Assembly (NCBI GenBank): GCA_964412815.1
Contig: CAYPQF010000051.1
Location: 1-10,029 of the forward strand
Source of the DNA: JAOAFZ01 sp964412815
GTDB lineage: Bacteria > Patescibacteriota > Microgenomatia > UBA1406 > GWC2-37-13
Length of the DNA stretch: 10,029 nt
Direction of reading: 5' to 3'
The notes beneath the pieces were generated by a model that was not told the origin of the DNA, did not search any database, and saw nothing but the letters and a program-made list of their open reading frames with translations. Position numbers and translations under genes: made by a program. Shown in pieces: positions 1-8,085 of the stretch (positions are counted from its first letter, which is position 1; each line of letters starts with the position of its first letter).

Positions 1-2
1 CG

Positions 3-116
3 GTCAAACAAGTCGGGCGGCGCGTCAAGATATCGGGGGCGCAGTGGGAAAAGGGTAACGTACCACAGGTGCTGAAGCAACGCTGTGCTTACCTTAATGG
101 GCAATTCTCAAAATGA
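3..116 (+). CDS. C-terminal end of a transposase, probably ISKra4 family (partial)
   Basis: The frame is open from the window's left edge to a TGA at 114-116 and gives 37 residues. The segment RVKISGAQW followed by VPQVLKQRCAYLNGQF resembles, from memory, the end of ISKra4-family transposases, which have an I-(S/T)-GA-x-W motif and then a VLK-x-R stretch near the C-terminus. In that family the protein goes on with a Trp-containing tail. Here the same frame also continues after the TGA (117-185, with WDALVEHHF) up to TAG at 186-188, so the TGA may be a premature stop in a decaying insertion sequence. Only the tail is visible, so no catalytic residue can be checked. The family assignment is inference. 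It could instead be the end of an unrelated gene, for example a drmE-like gene upstream of drmA. Confidence 0.45.
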   Translation, partial: VKQVGRRVKISGAQWEKGNVPQVLKQRCAYLNGQFSK

Positions 117-194
117 GTCTTACAAAACTGGGATGCACTCGTGGAGCATCACTTCAGCCATGAGAATGTGATACGGGTTGTCCGTTAGTCGCCA

Positions 195-218
195 CGGGAA
201 AACCCGAAAATGTTTTTT
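195..218 (+). terminator. Weak candidate Rho-independent terminator
   Basis: CGGG (195-198) and CCCG (203-206) form a 4-bp stem with an AAAA loop, and a run of six T follows at 213-218 after a short A-rich gap. It lies just downstream of the transposase-like gene. The short stem and the gap before the T-run make this weak. Confidence 0.25.
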
Positions 219-317
219 GCCCCAAGGCAGTAACCGCTTACGGAAATTAATAACGTCCATACCAAAAATACTTGCGGACAGTTACTGGCAGTTCGGATCG
301 CCGTATCTTACCCCCAA

Positions 318-347
318 CTGACAGATTACTTTAGAGGCATCTATATT
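318..347 (+). promoter_or_regulatory. Candidate sigma-70-type promoter for the drmABC operon
   Basis: CTGACA at 318-323 and TATATT at 342-347 are separated by 18 bp, each close to the -35 and -10 consensus. Transcription would start near 355 and leave a leader of about 130 bases before the drmA start. This is pattern matching only; a random match in AT-rich DNA is possible. Confidence 0.3.
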
Positions 348-483
348 ATTTACAGGGATAAACTTTATACATCGACTACTACGTTATATCCGTACAGTTT
401 CACTCCTGTACTGGGCGGGAACTTTAAACGTGGGAGATGCGGGGAACAAGTAATCGATCGTCAACCTTTTAGCGAGAAATATT

Positions 484-3400
484 GTGTCAGTCAGAACAGA
501 GTTACTGCTAGGCTTGAGGCGGGAAGTTTTGGGCCCCAGACAATCCTGCTATGAGAGGCTCCCTGCCAGTCAGGACCCACGGAACGAGTTTATTACAGGT
601 GTCCTGATTCCAAGGGATGCCGAAGATGAGGCTGCCAGAGAGCCTGAAGATGAAGCTGACACGCTGGGAACTGGAACCGATGAGTATCAGGATGATGATG
701 CGGATGAAGAGATTCCTGTAGCTGCTGCTCCGGTACTGGATCCAAAATCTCTTCCCCGATCGCTGGGAATTTCCTTTATTGTCAGTGAGCCAGAAGGCGC
801 TGAACCTTCTGTTGAAATTTGTGCAACCTGGGCACGTTATAGAACGGAAAAAAGCCCCCAGGATAACAGTCAGATTTTCATTCGGGTTCCTGACTGCTAC
901 GTTACGCCTGAACCTGTTGATGTCAGTAGAAACCAGATTATTGCTGAGGTTGACCAGGTTCAAATTAGTTTGAGAAGCAGCCCCATCCCCGGTGCTCAGA
1001 ACACCTACAAGGTATCAATCTACCTGGTCAACGAAACCGCTCTCCGTACTCCAGCAAATCCAGAGGAAAAAGTACGGGTTGAAACATCACATCTGATTTT
1101 TCAGCCTCAAATCAGGGTGGTACTTAGCGGAATGGCAAAATTATTGCCATTTGATAGCTTCCAGCCTACCTCAGCAGTTCCTGAACCCGGTAGCCTTGAC
1201 GAGGAGGATGAGTCTCTAGCCCTGATTTATCGAGATTATCAGGCGTATGCCCGTGGTCATCTCTGTGCAGCAGTCTGGAAGGAGATTGATCCGGAGCGCC
1301 CCTGCACTGGAAGGCAGGAAAATTTACTGGAGTGGGTAGATGGTGAAGTTGTTGAGTCTCAATACGGCAAACCACAGTTCAATAAATTTGTTTTGCCACA
1401 TTGCCGGACTGAATATGTTCCCTGTTATCCGGTTCAGTCTCCTGAAATTGGTTGGCGAGAGGGGCTGACTCAACAGGAACCTGAACTCAGTGCAGTCAGG
1501 CTGTCAGAAACCTGGAACCCGATGGCGATGCAGGAGGCACTTCAGCCTTTAGTCGATGGTTACCTGACCTGGATTGCATCACAGGAAGCCCAGATCAGTA
1601 CGCTGGATTCCAGATATCATCGGGCTGCAAACCGTCATCTTGCCGTTTGCCGTCGTGCTGCACAGCGTGTTCAGGAAGCGATCGCCCTGATTTGTCAGAA
1701 CGAAGAAGTCAGGCTGGCATTTTGTTTTGCAAACAAGGCAATCAGTTTACAGGCATCCTGGAGACGACCTGGTGAGTTTCGATGGAGACCGTTCCAGCTT
1801 GCTTTTGTGTTGATGAACATTCCAGCGATCTCCGACCCTCTACATCAGGATCGCCTGACCTGTGATCTGCTGGCTTTTGCAACAGGTGGGGGTAAAACTG
1901 AAGCATATCTAGGGCTGGCAGCCTTTACTTTAGGGTTAAGGCGTTTGAGGTCTGAGCAAGACACAAATAATCATCGTACCGGGCATGGAGTCAGCGTTAT
2001 TTCCAGGTACACTCTCAGGTTGCTAACGATTCAGCAATTTCGGCGTGCACTGGGACTAATTGTAGCCTGTGAAGTTTTGCGAGTTCATAACACCGGAACA
2101 AGCCGCCCAGCAGGTTGGCGACCTGGGAATTGCAGTATAAGGGACAGCTATATTTGGGGCACAACCCGTTTCTCAGCCGGACTCTGGGTCGGTGGCAATG
2201 TAACACCAAACAGTTTCAAAGGGTACCCGCATCTGGGAGTAACAGGTGCAAAGGATGCACTAGCAGGAAAAAAAGCTGATGGCGAGCCTGCTCAGGTTCT
2301 CAATTGTCCCTGTTGTGGAACAATTTTGGCAATCCCGAAAGACGGTTTGGGGACAGGAACGCATACTATTCATCTGGTACTGCGTGGAGCCGGTATTCAG
2401 CCATCTCTTCCTCAACAAATTCCAGTTTTGGAAGAACTGGAGTCCGCGCCGCAGGTGCAGATTACACCCATTGCTGGCAACAGTGACTATACGACTCTCT
2501 CATTAACATTTACAGTCAAGGAATCTGCGAGTGTTTCGACCTGGAAGTTAGATGGCTGGTGGAGAGATGGCATTCAACCATTGGTGGGAACAGGAACTCT
2601 GGTTCCATTCCGATTGACCAGACCTGGTTATTTCAAGAGAAGTTACAGGGGAGGGCGTGGTGCAGAAAACATTGAGAACTTTGAAATTTACTGCCCCAAT
2701 CCTGTCTGTGATCTCAATACAAACAAACTTTGGAATGAAAAGGCTCCTCTTCCATTTGACGGGCAGTGTACTTCCCCACTTCGAGCACCTGATAGCTTTA
2801 CCTGGGATAGACCGCTGGAAGCTTTCACCAGAAATACAAATTATTCTTCCAGGATTCCGATTCCTGCCTACACGGTTGATGACCAGATTTATGCCCGAAT
2901 TCCATCACTGCTGGTTGCAACCGTCGATAAATTTGCTCGACTGGCATTTGAACCACGAGCAGGAAGTATTTTTGGAAACGTCAATGCCTATCACAGCAGA
3001 ACTGGCTATTACCGCAGCGATGCTGTGAATGGTGATCCATCTCCCAGAACTCACTTTAAAGCGGTCAATCCCCTTCTTCCACCTGACCTGATTCTTCAGG
3101 ACGAATTGCATTTAATCGAAGGACCTTTAGGTAGTATGGTTGGGCTGTATGAAACTGCCGTAGATACTTTATGCCAGAGAATTTACAGGGGGCAGGTAAT
3201 CAGCCCCAAGTACATCGCTTCGACAGCAACTGTCCGTCAGTCGCAGTCACAGGTCAGGTGTTTGTTCGATCGCGATGTTTTTCAGTTTCCTCCGCCTGCT
3301 CTGTCCGCAGCCGATAATTTCTTCGCTCTGACCCCTGATAGGGTTCATCCAACCGAGGCAGATGAAAACGATCAGCATCCAAGTGGCAGGCTTTACGTAG

Positions 3401-4467
3401 CTGTTTGCGCTCCTGGAAAGGGTGCCCAGACTCCGATCGTCCGCATTTACTCGTCTCTCTTGCAGGATATTGATGAGCTGAGAGCATCTGGATACAGCGA
3501 TGATGACTGTGACCCATTCTGGACGCTGGTAGGATACTTTAATGCCATTCGGGAACTGGCTGGTGCATTAACTCTTTATCGTCAGGATATCCCTGAACGG
3601 CTCAGACACAATGCAGATTTGATAGAGGCTGCTGGGCGATCGCTGGAAGAAGCAATTGAATTGTCAAGCCGGATGGATTCTACGGAACTCCCTGGGCTAT
3701 TAAGTAGCCTGGAGAAATCTTTGCCTGAAGCAAGAGATATTGTCCTCAGCACCTCTATGTTTGGAACGGGTGTGGACATTGATCGCCTTGGCTTGATGGT
3801 AGTCAATGGACAACCCAAAACGACAGCATCCTATATTCAGGCAACAGGTCGGGTTGGACGGCGTACAGGAGGGATGGTAGTTGCTTTCTTCAGAGCCAGC
3901 CGCCCTCGTGACCTTGACCACTATGAATTTTTTACTGGTTATCATCGGGCTATTTATCGATACGTTGAGCCAATTACCGTTACCCCCTTTGCTGCAAGAG
4001 CCAGAGAACGCGGGATGGGACCTGTTGCCGTTGCACTATTGCGTCAGGGACAGACGATTCAGGGGATTCCGGTTGCTTCTCAATGGGTAGCAAAGTCAAA
4101 TGCAACCTACATGAGAACAGCTCGTGGCTCCAGAGAACTGGATGCGATTCGAGAGTTAGTTACCCGGCGATCGCAAATTCAGCTTTCCACTCGACGTCCA
4201 CCCCAGGATCAGGTAGATCGAGAAGTGAGAGCAGGCTTCGATCGTTGGGAAAGAGCCGCAGATAGCGAACCGACCCTGGTTTATGAGGAGTATGCAATCA
4301 GTGATGTCCCTACGACCCCTGTTGTTCTGGGTGATGAACAGCATCAGCAGCAGGGTTTTACCGTTGTCTTCCGTAACGCCCCTTCCTCTTTACGCGAAGT
4401 AGAGTCTATGACTCGTTTTGGATCCATATCGAACAACCAACAAAATCAACCTGGTCAGGGCAACTAA
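484..4467 (+). CDS. drmA: DISARM helicase-like protein DrmA
   Basis: A 1327-residue superfamily 2 helicase-like ATPase and core DISARM subunit. In characterised systems DrmA pairs with DrmB on phage DNA in the cytoplasm. Visible motifs: Walker A ATGGGKTE at 466-473 (Lys471), Walker B/DEAD-type DELH at 873-876, an STAT motif III at 913-916, GTGVD at 1094-1098 and the arginine-finger motif QATGRVGR at 1119-1126. Cysteine pairs at 608/611 and 737/742 look like two halves of a zinc ribbon between Walker A and DELH. Residues about 45-76 are strongly acidic. The N-terminal LRREVLGP and the DPRNEFITGVLIPR block fit the DrmA family, as does the great length. The start is GTG at 484: a stop at 451-453 lies upstream with no other start between, although only a weak GAGA ribosome site precedes it. 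The gene opens an operon with drmB 3 bp downstream. HIP1 sites at 1678, 3636 and 4167 indicate long residence in cyanobacteria. All helicase motifs are intact. Confidence 0.93.
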   Translation: MSVRTELLLGLRREVLGPRQSCYERLPASQDPRNEFITGVLIPRDAEDEAAREPEDEADTLGTGTDEYQDDDADEEIPVAAAPVLDPKSLPRSLGISFIVSEPEGAEPSVEICATWARYRTEKSPQDNSQIFIRVPDCYVTPEPVDVSRNQIIAEVDQVQISLRSSPIPGAQNTYKVSIYLVNETALRTPANPEEKVRVETSHLIFQPQIRVVLSGMAKLLPFDSFQPTSAVPEPGSLDEEDESLALIYRDYQAYARGHLCAAVWKEIDPERPCTGRQENLLEWVDGEVVESQYGKPQFNKFVLPHCRTEYVPCYPVQSPEIGWREGLTQQEPELSAVRLSETWNPMAMQEALQPLVDGYLTWIASQEAQISTLDSRYHRAANRHLAVCRRAAQRVQEAIALICQNEEVRLAFCFANKAISLQASWRRPGEFRWRPFQLAFVLMNIPAISDPLHQDRLTCDLLAFATGGGKTEAYLGLAAFTLGLRRLRSEQDTNNHRTGHGVSVISRYTLRLLTIQQFRRALGLIVACEVLRVHNTGTSRPAGWRPGNCSIRDSYIWGTTRFSAGLWVGGNVTPNSFKGYPHLGVTGAKDALAGKKADGEPAQVLNCPCCGTILAIPKDGLGTGTHTIHLVLRGAGIQPSLPQQIPVLEELESAPQVQITPIAGNSDYTTLSLTFTVKESASVSTWKLDGWWRDGIQPLVGTGTLVPFRLTRPGYFKRSYRGGRGAENIENFEIYCPNPVCDLNTNKLWNEKAPLPFDGQCTSPLRAPDSFTWDRPLEAFTRNTNYSSRIPIPAYTVDDQIYARIPSLLVATVDKFARLAFEPRAGSIFGNVNAYHSRTGYYRSDAVNGDPSPRTHFKAVNPLLPPDLILQDELHLIEGPLGSMVGLYETAVDTLCQRIYRGQVISPKYIASTATVRQSQSQVRCLFDRDVFQFPPPALSAADNFFALTPDRVHPTEADENDQHPSGRLYVAVCAPGKGAQTPIVRIYSSLLQDIDELRASGYSDDDCDPFWTLVGYFNAIRELAGALTLYRQDIPERLRHNADLIEAAGRSLEEAIELSSRMDSTELPGLLSSLEKSLPEARDIVLSTSMFGTGVDIDRLGLMVVNGQPKTTASYIQATGRVGRRTGGMVVAFFRASRPRDLDHYEFFTGYHRAIYRYVEPITVTPFAARARERGMGPVAVALLRQGQTIQGIPVASQWVAKSNATYMRTARGSRELDAIRELVTRRSQIQLSTRRPPQDQVDREVRAGFDRWERAADSEPTLVYEEYAISDVPTTPVVLGDEQHQQQGFTVVFRNAPSSLREVESMTRFGSISNNQQNQPGQGN

Positions 4468-4470
4468 TTT

Positions 4471-6303
4471 ATGGCAAAAGGTCAATCTCTACGTCCTTCT
4501 CAATACATCACCACGTTTGGACCAGGTAGCATTCTGGAAACCCCAGATGGACCCGTTGTGATTGCTTCACCCGGTCAATCAACGTTGTTTAATGCCGATC
4601 GACGTCCCGATAACTTTGAAATCAGAGATGTCAGGCTTTCTCAAACCTTACTGGATGGCAACAAAATTTTTTGCATTCCCTCTAATGCTGATCTAGGACA
4701 ACCGGAAAATACAGTTGTTTATCGAACGTTTCACTTCCCAACCTGGTCTTTATGCACACGACATGGCATTCTGTATCAGTTCCCCAGATATGGTCCCAGA
4801 ACTGGATGCCCAACCTGTGGTCAGTGGGAATCTCCTGGTAAAGCCTGGGAGCGGGCACGTGAAGAGGCTGTTAGATTCGTAGTCGCCTGTCCTCACGGAC
4901 ATTTGAGTGAAGTACCGTGGCGGTCTCTCATGAGACATAGACCTGGATGTCAACCAGCAGAGTACTATCGCTGGGAAGGCGGCGGCGGCGCACTCAGGAA
5001 CATTCGGATTACCTGTCCCAATTGTGGAGAATCTGAGAACTTTGGATCTGCTTATTCTAGAAATTTCCAATGCTCTGGCAGGTTCCCAGAACGTAGAGAA
5101 GATCCGGCTGGATGTCAGCAGCAAGCCAAAATCATTCAACGCGGTGCCGCCAACTTAAGAGTGTCAGAACTTCGTTCCGCTTTGACAATTCCTCCACTGG
5201 ATACAGCCCTGCATAGGCTACTCCAGAGCCGTTCTATTCTTTCTACTCTTATTGACCCGTTTGAGTCCAAAGAAAGATTTATGCAACGTCTGGAAGGTCT
5301 GATCAGATTCCGTCTACTTGATCCTACAACTGTCGAAACAATCAGACGATATGACGAAGATGAAATACGTCGCGCAATTGACGATGTTTTGGAAGAACAA
5401 ACCAGACCTCGTGAAGCAACTGAGGCAACTTTACGGCAGGAAGAGTTTAATAGCCTTTCTAATGCAGCTCGTTATGGTGCACCACCTCAACGATCTGATA
5501 GACCGGGTGGACCAAATCAGTTTGAAGTTTATGTGGAGAACGTCAGGAGAGTCAGACTTGCCTCCGGTCGAATTTTAAGGATAACGCCTCTAAGCCGTTT
5601 GCGAGTTGTAATGGTTCAGGTTGGCTATACTCGACCGATCGGGACGGAAGACGATGAACAACCCAGAGTCGTTCCAGTCGAATACTATCCACCAGATGAG
5701 AGTACCGCATGGCATCCTGGAGTTGAATTATTTGGGGAGGGAATTTTCCTGGATTTCGCATCCAGTGAAGACCCTGGCTCAGAAGGAGTTGCTGAGCATT
5801 TTCCATTAACGGGTACATCCAGCGATCGCTGGATGGCAGCTTTCAACTCTCGTGATGGTTACGAAAAAATCCGAGCAATGCCCGGAAACGAGCAGGATTA
5901 TTTGCATCCTGTTTTTGTCTGGTGGCACACTTTGAGCCACCGACTCATTACTGCCCTCTCGGTTGATTCTGGTTACTCCTCGTCGGCAATTAGAGAGCGC
6001 ATTTACACCGTTACAGAGAATGGCATAACTCGAGGGGGAATCTTGCTTTATACGGCTCAATCGGGGGGCGATGGGACGTTGGGAGGATTAATTGGTCTGG
6101 TTCCCCATTTTGAGCGTATCCTGCAAGTTGCCCTGCGAAATATTGATGCCTGCTCAAATGATCCCATTTGCATTGAAGAGGAATTTGGAGCAGATCGAGT
6201 CAATGGTGCTGCTTGCTATGCCTGCCAGCTCATTTCCGAGACATCTTGTGAACACAGAAATACTTTGTTGGATAGAAAACTACTGCTGAGAAATCTGCCA
6301 TGA
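4471..6303 (+). CDS. drmB: DISARM DUF1998 protein DrmB
   Basis: A 610-residue DUF1998 protein, the obligate partner of DrmA in the DISARM DNA-binding complex. The N-terminus has RPSQYITTFGPGSI, typical of DrmB. Zinc-binding cysteine sets follow: CPTC at 113-116, CPHGH at 140-144, CPNC at 182-185 with Cys201 and Cys215 further on. The C-terminal DUF1998 part shows WWHTLSH (His486, His490), a GGDGTLGGL glycine stretch near 530-540, and cysteines 561, 567, 582, 585 and 593, probably a structural zinc site like that in DUF1998 helicases. The protein has no Walker motifs of its own, which fits a partner of DrmA rather than a separate helicase. The ATG lies 3 bp after the drmA stop and the TGA overlaps the drmC ATG (ATGA), so translation of the three genes is likely coupled. 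The middle region (about 250-450) has no motif that I recognise. Confidence 0.93.
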   Translation: MAKGQSLRPSQYITTFGPGSILETPDGPVVIASPGQSTLFNADRRPDNFEIRDVRLSQTLLDGNKIFCIPSNADLGQPENTVVYRTFHFPTWSLCTRHGILYQFPRYGPRTGCPTCGQWESPGKAWERAREEAVRFVVACPHGHLSEVPWRSLMRHRPGCQPAEYYRWEGGGGALRNIRITCPNCGESENFGSAYSRNFQCSGRFPERREDPAGCQQQAKIIQRGAANLRVSELRSALTIPPLDTALHRLLQSRSILSTLIDPFESKERFMQRLEGLIRFRLLDPTTVETIRRYDEDEIRRAIDDVLEEQTRPREATEATLRQEEFNSLSNAARYGAPPQRSDRPGGPNQFEVYVENVRRVRLASGRILRITPLSRLRVVMVQVGYTRPIGTEDDEQPRVVPVEYYPPDESTAWHPGVELFGEGIFLDFASSEDPGSEGVAEHFPLTGTSSDRWMAAFNSRDGYEKIRAMPGNEQDYLHPVFVWWHTLSHRLITALSVDSGYSSSAIRERIYTVTENGITRGGILLYTAQSGGDGTLGGLIGLVPHFERILQVALRNIDACSNDPICIEEEFGADRVNGAACYACQLISETSCEHRNTLLDRKLLLRNLP

Positions 6304-6797
6304 CAGTCACTACCGTTGTCACTGGTCTGGGATGGATGGGGACAGGCATTCGCTCTGTGCAATCAGCACTTCGAGAAATGCTCCAGAGTGCCAGACAGGA
6401 AGTACTCTTATGTGCATACTCTGTGTCTGGTGGTGCAGGTGAAATTCTTGATGAATTTGAAAATACCTTGAGGCGAGGCATCAAACTTACCGCAGTAATT
6501 AATCGGTTTGATCAGCAACCCCAAGACATTCAACAGTACTTCCTCCGTCTGGTATTGTCCTATCCTTATTGCCAGGTCTATACATTCAGCGACCCGGTTG
6601 AGGAATTACACTCCAAGCTTGTTGTTGTTGATCGAACAGTGGCTCTGGTTGGGTCAGCTAATATCAGTATGCGTGGTATGAGACAGAACTATGAATTGGG
6701 AGTTTTGCTCGCTAATGCCGAGGTAAGTGCGATCGCTCAATGTGTCGATGATCTGCTTACCTTTTCGGCAGTTTCACAAATTACAGTTACACATTAA
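6300..6797 (+). CDS. drmC: DISARM phospholipase D-like protein DrmC
   Basis: A 165-residue phospholipase D superfamily protein and third member of the DISARM core. It has one complete HKD motif: His104-Ser-Lys106, Asp111, then GSANIS at 118-123. Family members with one HKD usually dimerise to build the active site, and many are nucleases; DrmC's own activity is not settled, and in the Bacillus system its loss was reported to matter less than that of other subunits. An LLCAYSVSG strand near 38-46 fits the first half of the PLD fold. The length is at the short end for the family, but the core fold appears complete. The start ATG overlaps the drmB stop by 4 bp. The last 11 bp overlap the 3' end of the opposing methyltransferase gene. 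A HIP1 site lies at 6729-6736. Confidence 0.88.
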   Translation: MTVTTVVTGLGWMGTGIRSVQSALREMLQSARQEVLLCAYSVSGGAGEILDEFENTLRRGIKLTAVINRFDQQPQDIQQYFLRLVLSYPYCQVYTFSDPVEELHSKLVVVDRTVALVGSANISMRGMRQNYELGVLLANAEVSAIAQCVDDLLTFSAVSQITVTH

Positions 6798-8010
6798 CTA
6801 ATTGACAGCCCTTATTAATCAAAGGCTCTACCTGACTGAATTGACTTTTCGCCTGTTTCACAAGCTTGACTATCGGTTTTGCTACAGCTTCTGCTAACAA
6901 TGGTGGAACTGAATTACCGACCAGTTCAAACATCCTTGTCATTGGAGCATCAAATACAAACTCATCAGGAAAGCTTTGAATTCTGGCAGCTTCTCGAACA
7001 GAGATACTGCGATTTTGCAACGGGTGAATATAAGCCAGACCATCTTTTCTCATATGGGCAGTCAAGGTCCAGGACGGCTCATTCCAAATCAAACGCTTAT
7101 ACTTATCATCAAAAATATCAACCCGATAACGCATCACTTCTTCGGGTAAATCTCGATATTTTCCACCTTCATCCAGCATTCCAAAAATCATAATATCTTT
7201 TTCATTATGGGCACGGCAAAGATGGTTCCATACACCCTCACCCTCTTGTTTTCGCTTTCTCATCTTTGCTTGATAATCTGACTGCGGAGGAGATTTGTAT
7301 GGATATTCTGTGTCCTGCTGTTTTGGCCCAGACGACTTTGTTCTTAATGGTATAACAAATGGTTCAAGTTCAGGTAAATCACTTATTGCCTCACCAACAG
7401 ATACAACATATTTAGATCGCCGACTTGGGAATGGTGGTTCAATATTTAAGTCAGAACGAACTCCTACAATAAAAAGTCTCTTTCTCATCTGGGGAACCCC
7501 AAATTCGGAAGCATCTAAAACCCGGTATTCGACTCTATATCCAGGATAATTCTTGTATCTACTTCTGCTGAAATCTCTAATAATTTTAGATAATAAATCT
7601 CTTTTTCTAGCCAGATTATCAACATTTTCCATTACAAAAACTAGAGGTTTATAGTATGAAACAAACCTTACAAACTGTTTATATAAGAAGTTTCTAGGAT
7701 CTGATTCTATATCTCTGCCAAGATCCCTCATTTTTCCAATTCCTACCCGTGAAAAAACCTGGCAGGGAGGACCACCAATTAAAATATCAATATCTCCAGA
7801 ATTTAGTGGAAGTTTTTCAAATTTAATCTGATTAATATCTGTTGCAGCTATCTTTAATATACAACGTGGGAAATTTTTATTATGAGTCATGATTGCATAC
7901 GGATTGCTATCAATCCCTCCTAAAATCTCACATCCTGCGTTCTGAAAACCAAGACTCATGCCACCAGCACCACAAAAGAGATCTAGCACTGTTGGTTTAC
8001 TTAATTTCAT
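6787..8010 (-). CDS. drmMII: DNA (cytosine-5) methyltransferase, DISARM DrmMII
   Basis: Transfers a methyl group from S-adenosylmethionine to cytosine C5; in class 2 DISARM this marks host DNA as self. Counting from ATG at 8010 (407 residues): motif I DLFCGAGG at 10-17, motif IV GGPPCQ at 79-84 with catalytic Cys83, motif VI ENV at 128-130, motif VIII QMRKR at 174-178, a target-recognition region at about 200-310, then REAARIQSFPD at 339-349 and GNSVPP at 365-370. All catalytic elements are present. The start at 8010 is preferred because AAGGA lies 11 bp upstream and motif I follows at once; an upstream in-frame ATG at 8058 would add 16 residues but has no ribosome site. A possible minus-strand promoter (TTGACT 8142-8147, TATTAA 8117-8122, 19-bp spacing) is weak. 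The gene faces drmC, is AT-richer than drmABC and has no HIP1 site. It could also be a lone methylase that only happens to be adjacent. The target sequence cannot be read from here. Confidence 0.88.
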   Translation of the reverse strand: MKLSKPTVLDLFCGAGGMSLGFQNAGCEILGGIDSNPYAIMTHNKNFPRCILKIAATDINQIKFEKLPLNSGDIDILIGGPPCQVFSRVGIGKMRDLGRDIESDPRNFLYKQFVRFVSYYKPLVFVMENVDNLARKRDLLSKIIRDFSRSRYKNYPGYRVEYRVLDASEFGVPQMRKRLFIVGVRSDLNIEPPFPSRRSKYVVSVGEAISDLPELEPFVIPLRTKSSGPKQQDTEYPYKSPPQSDYQAKMRKRKQEGEGVWNHLCRAHNEKDIMIFGMLDEGGKYRDLPEEVMRYRVDIFDDKYKRLIWNEPSWTLTAHMRKDGLAYIHPLQNRSISVREAARIQSFPDEFVFDAPMTRMFELVGNSVPPLLAEAVAKPIVKLVKQAKSQFSQVEPLINKGCQLVNV

Positions 8011-8085
8011 CCTTGTCTTTTTCCTTGATTCTGTTACTTCAATTAATAATTTTATCATTCAATAATCAATGTTTAGTTGTTTTTT

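Larger units (their letters stand above)
117..483. other. Spacer between transposase remnant and drmA
   Basis: No gene with a start codon is visible. The left part (117-185) continues the transposase-like frame beyond its TGA. A weak hairpin followed by a T-run lies at 195-218 and a candidate promoter at 318-347. The same frame is open without a stop from 234 to 551, running into drmA, but it has no ATG, GTG or TTG start, so it is not called. There is no tRNA, long repeat or clear IS end. Confidence 0.5.

Noticed and set aside
113..163. ATG overlapping the TGA at 114-116, suggesting a translationally coupled gene
   Set aside because: The frame ends after 16 codons with no recognisable content.
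508..963. 151-codon minus-strand open frame inside drmA
   Set aside because: It is antisense to clearly conserved DrmA coding sequence and shows no motif.
4750..5139. 129-codon minus-strand open frame inside drmB
   Set aside because: It overlaps the conserved zinc-binding region of DrmB; its residues show no family pattern.
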